From: Clostridiaceae bacterium
GTDB taxonomy: Bacteria; Bacillota; Clostridia; Oscillospirales; Butyricicoccaceae
Assembly (NCBI GenBank): GCA_018383195.1
Contig: JAGZOP010000019.1
Coordinates: 1-36,271 of the forward strand
Length of the DNA stretch: 36,271 nucleotides
Reading direction: 5' to 3'
Notes under the pieces: generated by a model
The model's database searches: none
Told to the model about the DNA's origin: nothing
The model's input: only the letters and a program-made list of their open reading frames with translations
Part shown: in pieces, positions 6,716-13,997 of the stretch
How positions within the stretch are numbered: position 1 is the stretch's first letter
Layout of the letters: every line of letters begins with the position of its first letter
Translations under genes and position numbers: made by a program

Positions 6716-7456
6716 ATGCTGCAAGTAAGTGATGTATATAAATCCTATCAGGTTGGGAAAAACACCTATGAAGTGCTAAAGGGAATTTCCTTTGAGGTGG
6801 ACCGCGGAGAATTCGTTGCGGTAATGGGTCCGAGCGGGTCGGGAAAAACAACACTGCTGAACTGTATCTCCTGCTATATCCCGGTAGATCGGGGAACAAT
6901 TTCTCTGGGTGGGGAGGTCATCGCGGAAATGGATGAAAATGCACTTGCGAAAGTGCGGAACCAAAAGCTTGGGTTTGTATTTCAGGATTTTCTGCTGCTC
7001 GATGGATTGACGGTGCGGGAGAACATTATGCTGCCGCGCATTATTGCGGGCAGGGTAGACCGCTCCATGGAACAAAATGCATCAGAGCTTTGCGATATCT
7101 TTGGGATTCACCATATTCAGGATAAATATCCGGCTGAAATTTCAGGAGGCGAAAAACAGCGGACAGCAGTTGCACGCGCATTGATCAATAATCCGCTGCT
7201 GATTCTTGCAGACGAACCGACAGGGAACTTGGACAGCAAGTCCTCGCGTGCGGTGATTGACAGTTTCCTTCGTGCGCGCGAAAGTTTGAATGCCACTATT
7301 TTTATGGTGACACATGACAGCTTTGCGGCTTCATTTTGTGATCGTGTTGTGATTTTGCGGGACGGTGTAGTTTATCGCACTCTGCAAAATCACGGAAACC
7401 GTGAACGGTTCCAAGATGAATTGCTGGATGTAATTCGGGAAATGGGCAAGGAGTGA
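6716..7456 (+). CDS. ABC transporter ATP-binding protein (BceA/MacB type)
   Basis: The 246-aa ATPase has all expected motifs. Walker A is GPSGSGKTT (from residue 38), the Q-loop lies in FVFQDFLLLD, the signature is SGGEKQR, Walker B is LLILADEPTGNLD, and the H-loop is MVTHD. It belongs to the subfamily that works with FtsX-type permeases (BceAB, MacB, LolCDE). The longest ORF begins at 6431 inside the divergent gene. ATG 6716 (MLQVSDVYKSYQ) has AAAGGA 8 nt upstream and matches the usual family start. The stop overlaps the region of the permease ribosome-binding site, so the two are coupled. With the adjacent two-component system this resembles antimicrobial-peptide sensing and detoxification modules, although the kinase here is of the GHKL rather than the BceS type. 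Confidence 0.93.
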   Translation: MLQVSDVYKSYQVGKNTYEVLKGISFEVDRGEFVAVMGPSGSGKTTLLNCISCYIPVDRGTISLGGEVIAEMDENALAKVRNQKLGFVFQDFLLLDGLTVRENIMLPRIIAGRVDRSMEQNASELCDIFGIHHIQDKYPAEISGGEKQRTAVARALINNPLLILADEPTGNLDSKSSRAVIDSFLRARESLNATIFMVTHDSFAASFCDRVVILRDGVVYRTLQNHGNRERFQDELLDVIREMGKE

Positions 7457-7461
7457 TTGCT

Positions 7462-9600
7462 ATGACAAATTTTCGTGAAGTATATGCAACACTACGGCGC
7501 AAAAATTTCAAGAATTATCTGCTTTTGATTGGATGCTGCTTTTTTTCTGTGCTGCTGATTACCGCGTATGTATGTATGATGCGCTCTCCCACTGTATTGT
7601 CGGTGCTGCCGGAGGGGGGAGACAGTAGAAAACAGGTCATGATGATTTTTGTACTTGCCGTCATTGGTTGTGCGGTATTTACAACGTATGCGTCGGGACT
7701 GTTTTTTCGATCGAAATCCCGTGAAACAGGAATTTTCTTCGCTCTCGGAGCAAGCAAACGGCAGGTATGCAGACAGATTTATTACGATTTGGCGTTGATT
7801 TCGATTGTTTCCTGTGCAGCAGGAGCAGTATTGGGCGTGCCGTTTGCGTGGATTGTCTGGAGACTGTTCCGGTTATTGGTCGTAGACAGTGAAGAAATGG
7901 TGCTTTCATTCGATCCGCAAGCCAGACTGTTTGCTGTTATCTTTTCCGGGTTTGTAATTCTGATGTTATTTGTAATGGGAACGCGGTTTGTCCGCCGGAC
8001 AAACATTATTGACATTGTCAATGAGAGCAGAAAATCCGAACCGATTCACAATGTTCCGCATTGGTATGGGAAAGTTGGGATTGTGCTGATGGCAGCCGGC
8101 GGCTTTCTTGGATACAGTGTACCGGCGTTCTGCGTGCGGATGCTGCACTGGTATGCGCCTGATGGACTAACAAGCATCGCATATGCGCCTGTGTTTATCG
8201 GTCTGTACATGGTTCTGCTTCATACGGTGGTGAATGGTTGGGGACACGGCAAAAACCGCTACAGGAATATCATTTCAACCAGTATGATGAAGTTTCAGGG
8301 ACGGCAGACTGTGCGCAATATGCTGGTGATTACGCTGCTGATCGCGGGCAGCTACTTTGGTGCATTTTATACGCCTATGTTGGGTACAGGCGCCATGATG
8401 GCATTTGATCAGCGTACGGTAGATTATGCATATCGTTTCCGAAATGATCAGGATATTCCGAAGGAAGATGAGGTGCGCAGCATGGCAGAGAAGGCGCAGG
8501 TTGTTATCACCGACCTGACAGCGCAGCCCATGGCACGCCTTGCGATTGACGGCACTGAATCCATCGAAACAGAGACTTCGTTTGGAACTACATGGGAAAG
8601 TGAATATCGAGAAACTATGCAATCCGACTTATTCCTTCCCGAAAGTGCGTGGAATGCGCTGACAGGAGACACACTGAATCTGTCTGCCGGTGAGATTGTT
8701 GCAATTTTCGATCAATACGGCAATGCAAACGGAAGGATGGGCAATGATGTGACGCTTGTCACAAATTATGTAACAGGGGAGCGTCTTCCTGTGACCTCAC
8801 GTGATGAGGTACTCAAAAATGATGTACTATTTGGTTACCGTGTGATGGATGACAGCGACTATCAAAAGATTACGACCGGACTTCCGGCGGAATGGCTGGA
8901 AACGATGGTATTCTTCAATGTCGAAAATTGTGCGGATACCTATCCGTTTGCCAAACAGCTTTTTTATGAGATTGTAGACCATTCCGGACCGGAAGTTGAA
9001 GTTTTCGATGCATGGGACCCGGTGAGACGGGACATTGATATTCAGGAAAAGGGATACTATTTTTACGATCCGCAGCAATTTGAGGGACTTGACGGCACTT
9101 CGATAGAACGGATTGATTATGATGAGCCGGACAGTACAAACTTCCGGATGTATTGGCAATATATGCCCAAATTCCGGGTGCTTGACCGCGCGGATTTTGT
9201 GAAAACTACGGCAGTCTTCCTCATGCTGTTTATCTTCATTTCTATTGTGTGCATGACGGCGGTGATTGTGATTGCCTATACGCGCTGTATGACGATTGCT
9301 TTGATTAACCGTCAGGTTTATGATGACTTGCGCCATCTGGGTGCATCCAGAGCGTATTTGCGCCATTCTGTGCGGGGACAGGTAAAACGTGTGTTCTTCG
9401 TACCGATTGCTGTAGGTACGGCTGGAATTTTGGGACTCTATCTGATGATCCTATACTTTAACGGTTCTCCGCATGGCTATACACCGAATGAGATCGCGGG
9501 TATTGCAGTATGTCTTGTATTGATCGCGGTGTGTTCCCTTATGCTATATTGTATTTATCGGAAGACATTGAAATCTGTTTGGAGAACATTGAGAATCTGA
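7462..9600 (+). CDS. ABC transporter permease, FtsX-like (BceB-type)
   Basis: The 712-aa membrane protein has an N-terminal FtsX domain: a first helix after KNYLLLIGCCFFSVLL, then three further helices with the cytoplasmic ETGIFFALGASKRQVCRQ coupling motif. A second bundle of helices is followed by a large extracytoplasmic domain (about residues 310-585). A final three-helix FtsX core, with a second LGASRAY coupling motif, begins near 590. Ten helices with one large outer loop is the BceB layout. That loop is longer than I expect for typical BceB, which may reflect a different ligand. ATG 7462 follows AAGGAG at 8 nt. The alternative GTG at 7453 overlaps the ATPase stop but lacks spacing. It ends at a strong terminator. 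Confidence 0.9.
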   Translation: MTNFREVYATLRRKNFKNYLLLIGCCFFSVLLITAYVCMMRSPTVLSVLPEGGDSRKQVMMIFVLAVIGCAVFTTYASGLFFRSKSRETGIFFALGASKRQVCRQIYYDLALISIVSCAAGAVLGVPFAWIVWRLFRLLVVDSEEMVLSFDPQARLFAVIFSGFVILMLFVMGTRFVRRTNIIDIVNESRKSEPIHNVPHWYGKVGIVLMAAGGFLGYSVPAFCVRMLHWYAPDGLTSIAYAPVFIGLYMVLLHTVVNGWGHGKNRYRNIISTSMMKFQGRQTVRNMLVITLLIAGSYFGAFYTPMLGTGAMMAFDQRTVDYAYRFRNDQDIPKEDEVRSMAEKAQVVITDLTAQPMARLAIDGTESIETETSFGTTWESEYRETMQSDLFLPESAWNALTGDTLNLSAGEIVAIFDQYGNANGRMGNDVTLVTNYVTGERLPVTSRDEVLKNDVLFGYRVMDDSDYQKITTGLPAEWLETMVFFNVENCADTYPFAKQLFYEIVDHSGPEVEVFDAWDPVRRDIDIQEKGYYFYDPQQFEGLDGTSIERIDYDEPDSTNFRMYWQYMPKFRVLDRADFVKTTAVFLMLFIFISIVCMTAVIVIAYTRCMTIALINRQVYDDLRHLGASRAYLRHSVRGQVKRVFFVPIAVGTAGILGLYLMILYFNGSPHGYTPNEIAGIAVCLVLIAVCSLMLYCIYRKTLKSVWRTLRI

Positions 9601-9610
9601 GCAGTGCGAC

Positions 9611-9647
9611 ATCTAAAAAAGGCGGGAATATCCCGCCTTTTTTAGAT
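9611..9647 (+). terminator. Intrinsic terminator after the ABC operon
   Basis: A perfect 17-bp inverted repeat, 9611-9627 and 9631-9647, with a 3-nt loop. A/T tracts flank both sides of a GC core (GGCGGGA), so the hairpin ends in TTTTTT on the plus strand. Confidence 0.9.
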
Positions 9648-9731
9648 TATGAACGCAAAAAATTATTTTTTAAGTATAATTTGGAGGTGTGGTGGGAAAT
9701 GTAAGTAAGAAAACAGAAAAGAGGAATCTTT

Positions 9732-9821
9732 ATGAAGCACTTGGAACGCGCAACCTTATTCATGACTGCAATCATTTTAACGGCATTGATCGTACTGCGG
9801 ATTGGCGGATTTGCCCCATAA
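9732..9821 (+). CDS. 29-aa predicted single-pass membrane microprotein
   Basis: I do not recognise this product. ATG 9732 is preceded by GAGG at 7 nt and opens a 29-codon frame ending in TAA at 9821. The peptide starts MKHLERATLFM, continues with a hydrophobic stretch (about residues 9-25, rich in Ile, Leu and Ala) and ends RIGGFAP. It is laid out like a single transmembrane helix with a charged N terminus. A TATAAT hexamer at 9675-9680 could serve transcription, but no good -35 is visible. It lies tail-to-tail with the recombinase gene, 10 bp apart. It could be a small membrane regulator or toxin-like peptide, a decayed gene end, or chance. Length alone does not separate these. Confidence 0.4.
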   Translation: MKHLERATLFMTAIILTALIVLRIGGFAP

Positions 9822-9831
9822 GCCACAGGGG

Positions 9832-10911
9832 TTATGGCTCGTAATGGGTTCTGCCTTCGGAAGAAGAATCGGCAGACTCTTGTTCCGCGGAAGCGGAAGA
9901 CTTCTTTGTCACATGCGCGAGCGGGTTATTGAGCGCCGCAGAGCGGACGCTTTCATCGTGGATATGTGTGTAAATCATGGTTGTATCCACGCTTTTATGA
10001 CCAAGTACCGTTTGTAAAGTTCGGATATCGACACCATTTTGATACATGAGTGTTGCGGCAGTGTGGCGAAGTTTGTGCGCAGAATACTTATTGGCATCTA
10101 ATCCTGCGGCGGAGAGATGCTTTTTTACAAGCCACTTAATCGTTTGGACGCTCATGCGGTTGCGGTTGCGGCTGGTAAAGAACGCATTTTGGTCTGCGGG
10201 ATGAGGCACAATGCGTTCAGGAAGGTAGGCTTCAATCGCGTTCATGCAGGCATCGTTGAGGTAGATTGTGCGTTCTTTGTTGCCTTTTCCCACAACGCGC
10301 AGGGTATCGCCGCGAATATCCTGTAAGTTAATGCCCGCGAGTTCGGAAACACGCATTCCGCAGTTTAAAAACAGCGTTAGAATGCAATAATCACGGGAAG
10401 CATAAGGGCCCTCTACATGGCTCAATAATTCCAACGATTCATCAAGCGTTAAATAGCGGGGAAGGCGCTTGGGCTGGGAAGGCGAGTCCAATTCTGCAAC
10501 GGGGTTCACTTCAAGTACGCCCGCTTTGCTTGTGAGATATTTAAAAAAGGCACGCAGCGAGGCAACTTTTCGTGCGCGTGAAGTGGAGGAAAGTCCATAC
10601 TCTGTTGTTGCACTGTTCTGCTGCCGGGGGCGTTCTTGGGCAATGTATCCCAGATAATCGTAAACATCAGAGAGCGTGATTGATTTTAAGAAATCCAAGT
10701 CGATATCCCGAATGGAGATTTCGTCAAACGGCTGTTCTAAGGGGACCAGTTTGCGTGCATGTTTTAAATACCGGAGAAAAAAGCGCAGATCAAGGAAATA
10801 TTCATATGCAGTGCGTGCAGATTTCCCTTTGATTGTAGAGATGTATGCAAGAAAATCACGCAACAGTGGAGGCGCATCATATGCGTACTCGGAAATAATA
10901 TATTTTTTCAT
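9832..10911 (-). CDS. Tyrosine recombinase, XerC/XerD family
   Basis: The 359-aa protein has an N-terminal SAM-like core-binding domain (about 15-130) and a C-terminal catalytic domain with all active-site residues. These are Arg187 (CGMRVSELAG), Lys212 (VGKGNKER), His279 and Arg282 (HKLRHTAATLM), His305 (LGHKSVDTT) and nucleophile Tyr314 (TMIYTHIHDE). It should cut and rejoin DNA at a dif-like or attachment site. The start at 10911 has AGGAGG 7 nt upstream. The ORF start at 11004 would run into the cysK promoter. A Ser/Glu-rich tail of about 30 residues follows the catalytic domain. There is no cargo, att repeat or phage gene next to it, so a chromosomal Xer role is likelier than an integrase role. 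I found no dif site nearby. Confidence 0.88.
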   Translation of the reverse strand: MKKYIISEYAYDAPPLLRDFLAYISTIKGKSARTAYEYFLDLRFFLRYLKHARKLVPLEQPFDEISIRDIDLDFLKSITLSDVYDYLGYIAQERPRQQNSATTEYGLSSTSRARKVASLRAFFKYLTSKAGVLEVNPVAELDSPSQPKRLPRYLTLDESLELLSHVEGPYASRDYCILTLFLNCGMRVSELAGINLQDIRGDTLRVVGKGNKERTIYLNDACMNAIEAYLPERIVPHPADQNAFFTSRNRNRMSVQTIKWLVKKHLSAAGLDANKYSAHKLRHTAATLMYQNGVDIRTLQTVLGHKSVDTTMIYTHIHDESVRSAALNNPLAHVTKKSSASAEQESADSSSEGRTHYEP

Positions 10912-10932
10912 AATAGACCTCCTAGCAGGTTC

Positions 10933-10961
10933 ACAATAGCACATTTTGCAGTATCCGTCAA
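10933..10961 (-). promoter_or_regulatory. Promoter for the recombinase gene
   Basis: Minus strand TTGACG (10956-10961) and TATTGT (10933-10938) with a 17-bp spacer, about 20 nt before the ribosome-binding site. Confidence 0.65.
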
Positions 10962-10967
10962 ATGCTG

Positions 10968-10996
10968 TTGCATTGAATAAATGAAACGCGTATAAT
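10968..10996 (+). promoter_or_regulatory. Promoter for cysK
   Basis: TTGCAT (10968-10973) and TATAAT (10991-10996) with a 17-bp spacer. It is divergent from the recombinase promoter, the two -35 boxes being 6 bp apart. No S-box or CymR-like element was recognised. Confidence 0.7.
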
Positions 10997-11023
10997 AATT
11001 CCATGAAGATAGGAGCGGATATT

Positions 11024-11950
11024 ATGAAGATTGCAAATAGTGTTATAGATTTAATTGGACATACGCCGCTGATGGCGCTGAATCAAATAAAGCAGGCGCA
11101 TCAATTACAAGCGAATCTGATTGCAAAAATTGAATCAATAAATCCTGCGGGCAGCGCGAAGGACCGCATTGCCAGACAGATGATTCTTGATGCAGAAGCG
11201 CAGGGACTTTTAAAACCGGGTTCGGTAATTATTGAGCCGACCTCCGGCAATACGGGTATTGGTCTTGCTTCGATTGCGTCAGCCCGGGGATATCGTACCA
11301 TTCTAACCATGCCGGAAACCATGAGCATCGAACGGAGAAACCTGCTCAAAGCATATGGCGCAGAATTGGTTTTGACAGAGGGCGCAAAAGGAATGCAGGG
11401 CGCGGTAGATAAGGCGAAAGAATTGGCGCGAGAGATTCCAAACAGCTTTTTTGCTGGACAATTTACAAATATGTCGAATCCGACAGCGCATTATGAAACA
11501 ACTGGCCCGGAAATTTGGGAAGATACGGAGGGACAGGTGGATGTACTTGTCGCAACATTTGGAACTGGCGGTACAATTTCGGGAACAGGAAAATATTTAA
11601 AAGAAAAGAATCCAAATATTCACGTGGTCGCGGTAGAACCGGCATCTTCTCCGCTGCTCTCCGAAGGAAAATTCGGTCCACATAAGATTCAGGGAATTGG
11701 TGCGAACTTTATCCCGGAAACGATGGACTGCAATCTGCCTGACGAAATTATTACGGTGACAGATGAGAAAGCCTTTGCGTGCGGAAAAGAGATGGCACGT
11801 ACAGAAGGGATATTGGTTGGAATTTCCTCCGGTGCTGCTTTATGCGCTGCGGTGAAAGTTGCAGAGCGTCCGGAATTTTTCGGGAAGAATATTGTTGTTA
11901 TTTTTCCGGATACAGGAGAGCGTTATTTATCGACTTCGATGTTTGATTGA
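11024..11950 (+). CDS. cysK: Cysteine synthase A (O-acetylserine sulfhydrylase)
   Basis: The 308-aa pyridoxal-phosphate enzyme makes cysteine from O-acetylserine and sulfide. Visible motifs are NPAGSAKDRIA with the PLP lysine at residue 46, the substrate loop EPTSGNTGIGLA, the phosphate-binding GTGGTISGTGKYL, and KIQGIGANFIPE ahead of the C-terminal GISSGAAL. Length is normal for the family. ATG 11024 is preferred to 11003, because AGGAGC sits 8 nt ahead and MKIANSVIDLIGHTPLM matches the common start. A radical SAM gene follows after 26 bp. A methionine-type T-box lies further downstream, but a shared sulfur amino-acid theme is inference. Confidence 0.96.
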   Translation: MKIANSVIDLIGHTPLMALNQIKQAHQLQANLIAKIESINPAGSAKDRIARQMILDAEAQGLLKPGSVIIEPTSGNTGIGLASIASARGYRTILTMPETMSIERRNLLKAYGAELVLTEGAKGMQGAVDKAKELAREIPNSFFAGQFTNMSNPTAHYETTGPEIWEDTEGQVDVLVATFGTGGTISGTGKYLKEKNPNIHVVAVEPASSPLLSEGKFGPHKIQGIGANFIPETMDCNLPDEIITVTDEKAFACGKEMARTEGILVGISSGAALCAAVKVAERPEFFGKNIVVIFPDTGERYLSTSMFD

Positions 11951-11976
11951 GTGTACTGAGCGGGAGTATCACGAGA

Positions 11977-12888
11977 ATGAATTGGATGAAGCCATATGAA
12001 ACTTGCCGTCTCTGTCCTCGTGCGTGCAACGTGAACCGCAGAAACGGTCAGCGTGGGTTTTGCGGGGCATCCGCAGAATTACAGGTGGGACGGGCAATGC
12101 TTCACGCATGGGAGGAACCTCCGATTTCAGGGACACGGGGTTCTGGAACTGTGTTTTTTTCTCATTGTACATTGGGATGTGTGTTTTGCCAGAACCATCA
12201 AATCAGCAGACGGGAGTCAGAGGGAATTGCAATTAGCCCGGAACGGCTTGCAGAGATTTTTTTGGAGCTTCAAGAGAAAGGCGCCCACAATATCAATTTG
12301 GTGACTGCTGCACATTATGCGCCGCATATAACGCGAGCGATTCAAGCTGCACGTGCTGCGGGACTGTATATTCCAATACTGCTGAATTCTGGTGGATATG
12401 AGTCGCTGGATACATTGACTATGTTGGATGGATGGATTGACATCTATCTGCCTGATTTTAAGTATTACAGCTCATATTATGCCAAAAAATACTCAAGGGC
12501 AGAGGACTACTTTGAAGTTGCTGATACAGCAATTGAAACGATGGTATCTCAAACAGGAATGCCGCAGTATGCTGCGGACGGGATACTGAAAAAAGGTACG
12601 GTAATTCGTCATTTAATGCTTCCGGGACTGCTTGGTGACACGAAGCAAGTTCTGCGTCATATTGCCGAACGATGGGGTGATCGGGTGTTGGTCAGCTTGA
12701 TGAGACAATATACGCCGTTTTCTGTGGACTCCTTTCCGGAAATCAATCGGAAAATCACAGAAGAAGAGTATGCGGAAGCGGTTGAATATTTTTCCTTTCT
12801 TGGACTGACCGGTTTTCTTCAGGAAGGAGAGGCGGCACAGGAAAGTTTTGTCCCCTCTTTTCGCGGAGAGGGGGTAAAACGGAGTTGA
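11977..12888 (+). CDS. Radical SAM protein, PflA/PflX-like
   Basis: The about 303-aa protein has the radical SAM cluster motif CTLGCVFC (Cys64, Cys68, Cys71). An N-terminal cysteine set (Cys10, Cys13, Cys17, Cys29 in CRLCPRAC...GFC) precedes it. This is the layout of the PflX/YgcF-like branch of pyruvate formate-lyase activating enzyme relatives, which have an extra N-terminal cluster or zinc site. Later motifs INLVTAAHYAPHI and ILLNSGGYES fit a TIM-barrel SAM domain. The substrate is unknown and no glycyl-radical enzyme gene is present. The ORF can start at TTG 11947, overlapping the cysK stop. ATG 11977 has GGGAG 10 nt upstream and matches family length. Its stop codon lies inside the -35 box of the T-box promoter. 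Confidence 0.87.
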   Translation: MNWMKPYETCRLCPRACNVNRRNGQRGFCGASAELQVGRAMLHAWEEPPISGTRGSGTVFFSHCTLGCVFCQNHQISRRESEGIAISPERLAEIFLELQEKGAHNINLVTAAHYAPHITRAIQAARAAGLYIPILLNSGGYESLDTLTMLDGWIDIYLPDFKYYSSYYAKKYSRAEDYFEVADTAIETMVSQTGMPQYAADGILKKGTVIRHLMLPGLLGDTKQVLRHIAERWGDRVLVSLMRQYTPFSVDSFPEINRKITEEEYAEAVEYFSFLGLTGFLQEGEAAQESFVPSFRGEGVKRS

Positions 12889-12913
12889 CGCCCCAGTGGT
12901 ATTGTGCTATAAT
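12885..12913 (+). promoter_or_regulatory. Promoter of the T-box leader
   Basis: TTGACG (12885-12890, containing the TGA stop of the radical SAM gene) and TATAAT (12908-12913) with a 17-bp spacer. It predicts a transcription start near 12920. Confidence 0.78.
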
Positions 12914-12919
12914 CCACTT

Positions 12920-13208
12920 AAATTAAGAGTAAAAAGACGATGAAAAGAAAAGTATGCGATTCGCAGACGATGCAGAGAGCCTTTGGTTGGTGAAAGAAGG
13001 TGCGTATGGATTCGCGGAAAATGGTCTTGGAGTTGCGTACCGAGTTGCCGAATGGCATTAGGATACGATGGGAGCGCCCATTACAGCGCCAGAGTATCGA
13101 AATAAAGATTTCCGTACTTGCAGAGGTTTACCTCGTGAGAGGTGAATGAATTAAGGTGGTAACACGAAGCTTCGCTCTCGTCCTTGAATTTTGGACGAGA
13201 GTTTTTTT
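12920..13208 (+). promoter_or_regulatory. T-box riboswitch, specifier best read as ATG (methionine)
   Basis: The leader has the order of a T-box. Stem I has an AGTA loop-E element and an apical GGTTGGTGAAA segment. The specifier segment GGAAA-ATG-GTCTTGGAG is at 13016-13031. A stem III-like region ends at the T-box core GGTGGTAACACG (13155-13166). The intrinsic terminator has arms 13175-13183 and 13193-13201 followed by seven T. Compared with characterised leaders (pattern GAA-codon-purine-pyrimidines-GGAG), the specifier is ATG at 13021-13023. The TGGT bulge sequence would pair with ACCA, that is discriminator base A, as in Met tRNA. Lys (AAA) is a weaker alternative reading. Uncharged tRNA binding would stabilise the antiterminator and allow expression of the GNAT gene. 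Confidence 0.88.
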
Positions 13209-13234
13209 GCGCTTTCAATGAAAGGAGCTATCTC

Positions 13235-13738
13235 ATGGTTGTATCGGTTCGCAGATGGACAGAACAGGACAAAAGTAATCTGGCATATTACGCAAATAAC
13301 GAGAAAATTTCTGACTGTTTAAGAAATACATTCCCATATCCATATACCAAAGAAGATGCGGAGTTTTTTATTCGTTTGGCGCGACATGCCCATTCCGAGC
13401 GCGAGTGGATTATGGCGATTGACGTCGATGGGCAGGCGGTCGGCGGAATTACTTTGAATTTCGGTGATGATATACATGCTAAGAGTGCAGAGATTGGGTA
13501 CTGGGTTGGTGAGCCATACTGGAAAAAAGGGATTGCAACTCGTGCAGTCAATCAAATCTGTGAAATGGCTTTTCAAACGACAGATATTGTGCGTATTCAG
13601 GCAGAAGTGTTTTCAAATAATCCGGCGTCGATTCAGGTACTGCAAAAAAACCGATTCATTCAGGAAGGATATTTCTGTAATCGAATTTTTAAGAATGACC
13701 GTTTATTGGATTCTGTACTGTTTGCAACATTTCGATAA
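13235..13738 (+). CDS. GNAT acetyltransferase, RimJ/RimL-like
   Basis: The 167-aa protein is a GNAT fold enzyme that should transfer acetyl from acetyl-CoA to an amine. Features are an N-terminal VSVRRWTEQDKSNL segment, a central strand WIMAIDVDGQAVGGITL, the acetyl-CoA loop EIGYWVGEPYWKKGIATRAV, and IQAEVFSNNPASIQVLQKNRF, typical of the ribosomal-protein/small-molecule RimJ/RimL group. The substrate cannot be deduced. ATG 13235 has AAAGGAG 8 nt upstream. The longer ORF from 13184 would begin inside the terminator stem. It is the only gene downstream of the T-box, so tRNA charging level should directly gate its expression. That is an unusual pairing. Confidence 0.88.
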   Translation: MVVSVRRWTEQDKSNLAYYANNEKISDCLRNTFPYPYTKEDAEFFIRLARHAHSEREWIMAIDVDGQAVGGITLNFGDDIHAKSAEIGYWVGEPYWKKGIATRAVNQICEMAFQTTDIVRIQAEVFSNNPASIQVLQKNRFIQEGYFCNRIFKNDRLLDSVLFATFR

Positions 13739-13782
13739 TAGGATATACTGGTTACAGTTTCGTTACTAACCAAGTATTCACC

Positions 13783-13811
13783 TTGACATGTTTCGACATC
13801 TGGATTATGCT
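13783..13811 (+). promoter_or_regulatory. Promoter of candidate small RNA
   Basis: TTGACA (13783-13788) and TATGCT (13806-13811) with a 17-bp spacer. No start codon with a ribosome-binding site follows before a terminator at 13875. Confidence 0.6.
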
Positions 13812-13817
13812 TTTAAC

Positions 13818-13908
13818 AAAGGAAACAAGTTTGCTGGATAGAAAACAAATAACCGTGAGGTCATATTGCTTTTGAATTGTTCGATGGAGATCATCGAACA
13901 ATTTTTTG
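13818..13908 (+). ncRNA. Candidate small RNA or terminated leader, about 90 nt
   Basis: The unit is bounded by a good promoter (13783-13811) and an intrinsic terminator (13875-13908), with no credible ORF between them. The RNA would begin near 13818, be A-rich in its 5' half, and end in a 12-bp hairpin with a U-tail. It could be a free small RNA (an hfq gene is present in the window) or an attenuator leader for the SGNH lipoprotein operon starting at 13998. It does not match any RNA family that I recognise. Confidence 0.42.
13875..13908 (+). terminator. Intrinsic terminator of candidate small RNA
   Basis: Arms 13875-13886 and 13892-13903 (AATTGTTCGATG/CATCGAACAATT) with a 5-nt loop, followed by TTTT. 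Confidence 0.85.
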
Positions 13909-13997
13909 CCCACTTTTGATTGCTAAAATTTAAGTTTTTCGGTCAAATAGACAAAATATCCACTTGTTTTTTGTTAAATCATCGAGGGGCGAAGAAC

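Noticed and set aside
9686..9704. Very short frame GTG-TGG-TGG-GAA-ATG-TAA with tandem Trp codons behind GGAGG, like a trp leader peptide
   Set aside because: The site touches the GTG with no spacing, no attenuator hairpin or trp gene follows, and five codons can arise by chance.
9815..9837. CCATAA/TTATGG hairpin between the microprotein and recombinase as a terminator
   Set aside because: Only 6 bp, no T-run on either strand.
9832..10911. Integrase of a prophage or conjugative element
   Set aside because: No excisionase, phage, relaxase or att repeats nearby; neighbours on both sides are ordinary chromosomal genes.
12852..12873. CCCCTCT/AGAGGGG hairpin at the end of the radical SAM gene as a terminator
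   Set aside because: It lies inside the coding sequence and is followed by TAAAAC rather than a T-run.
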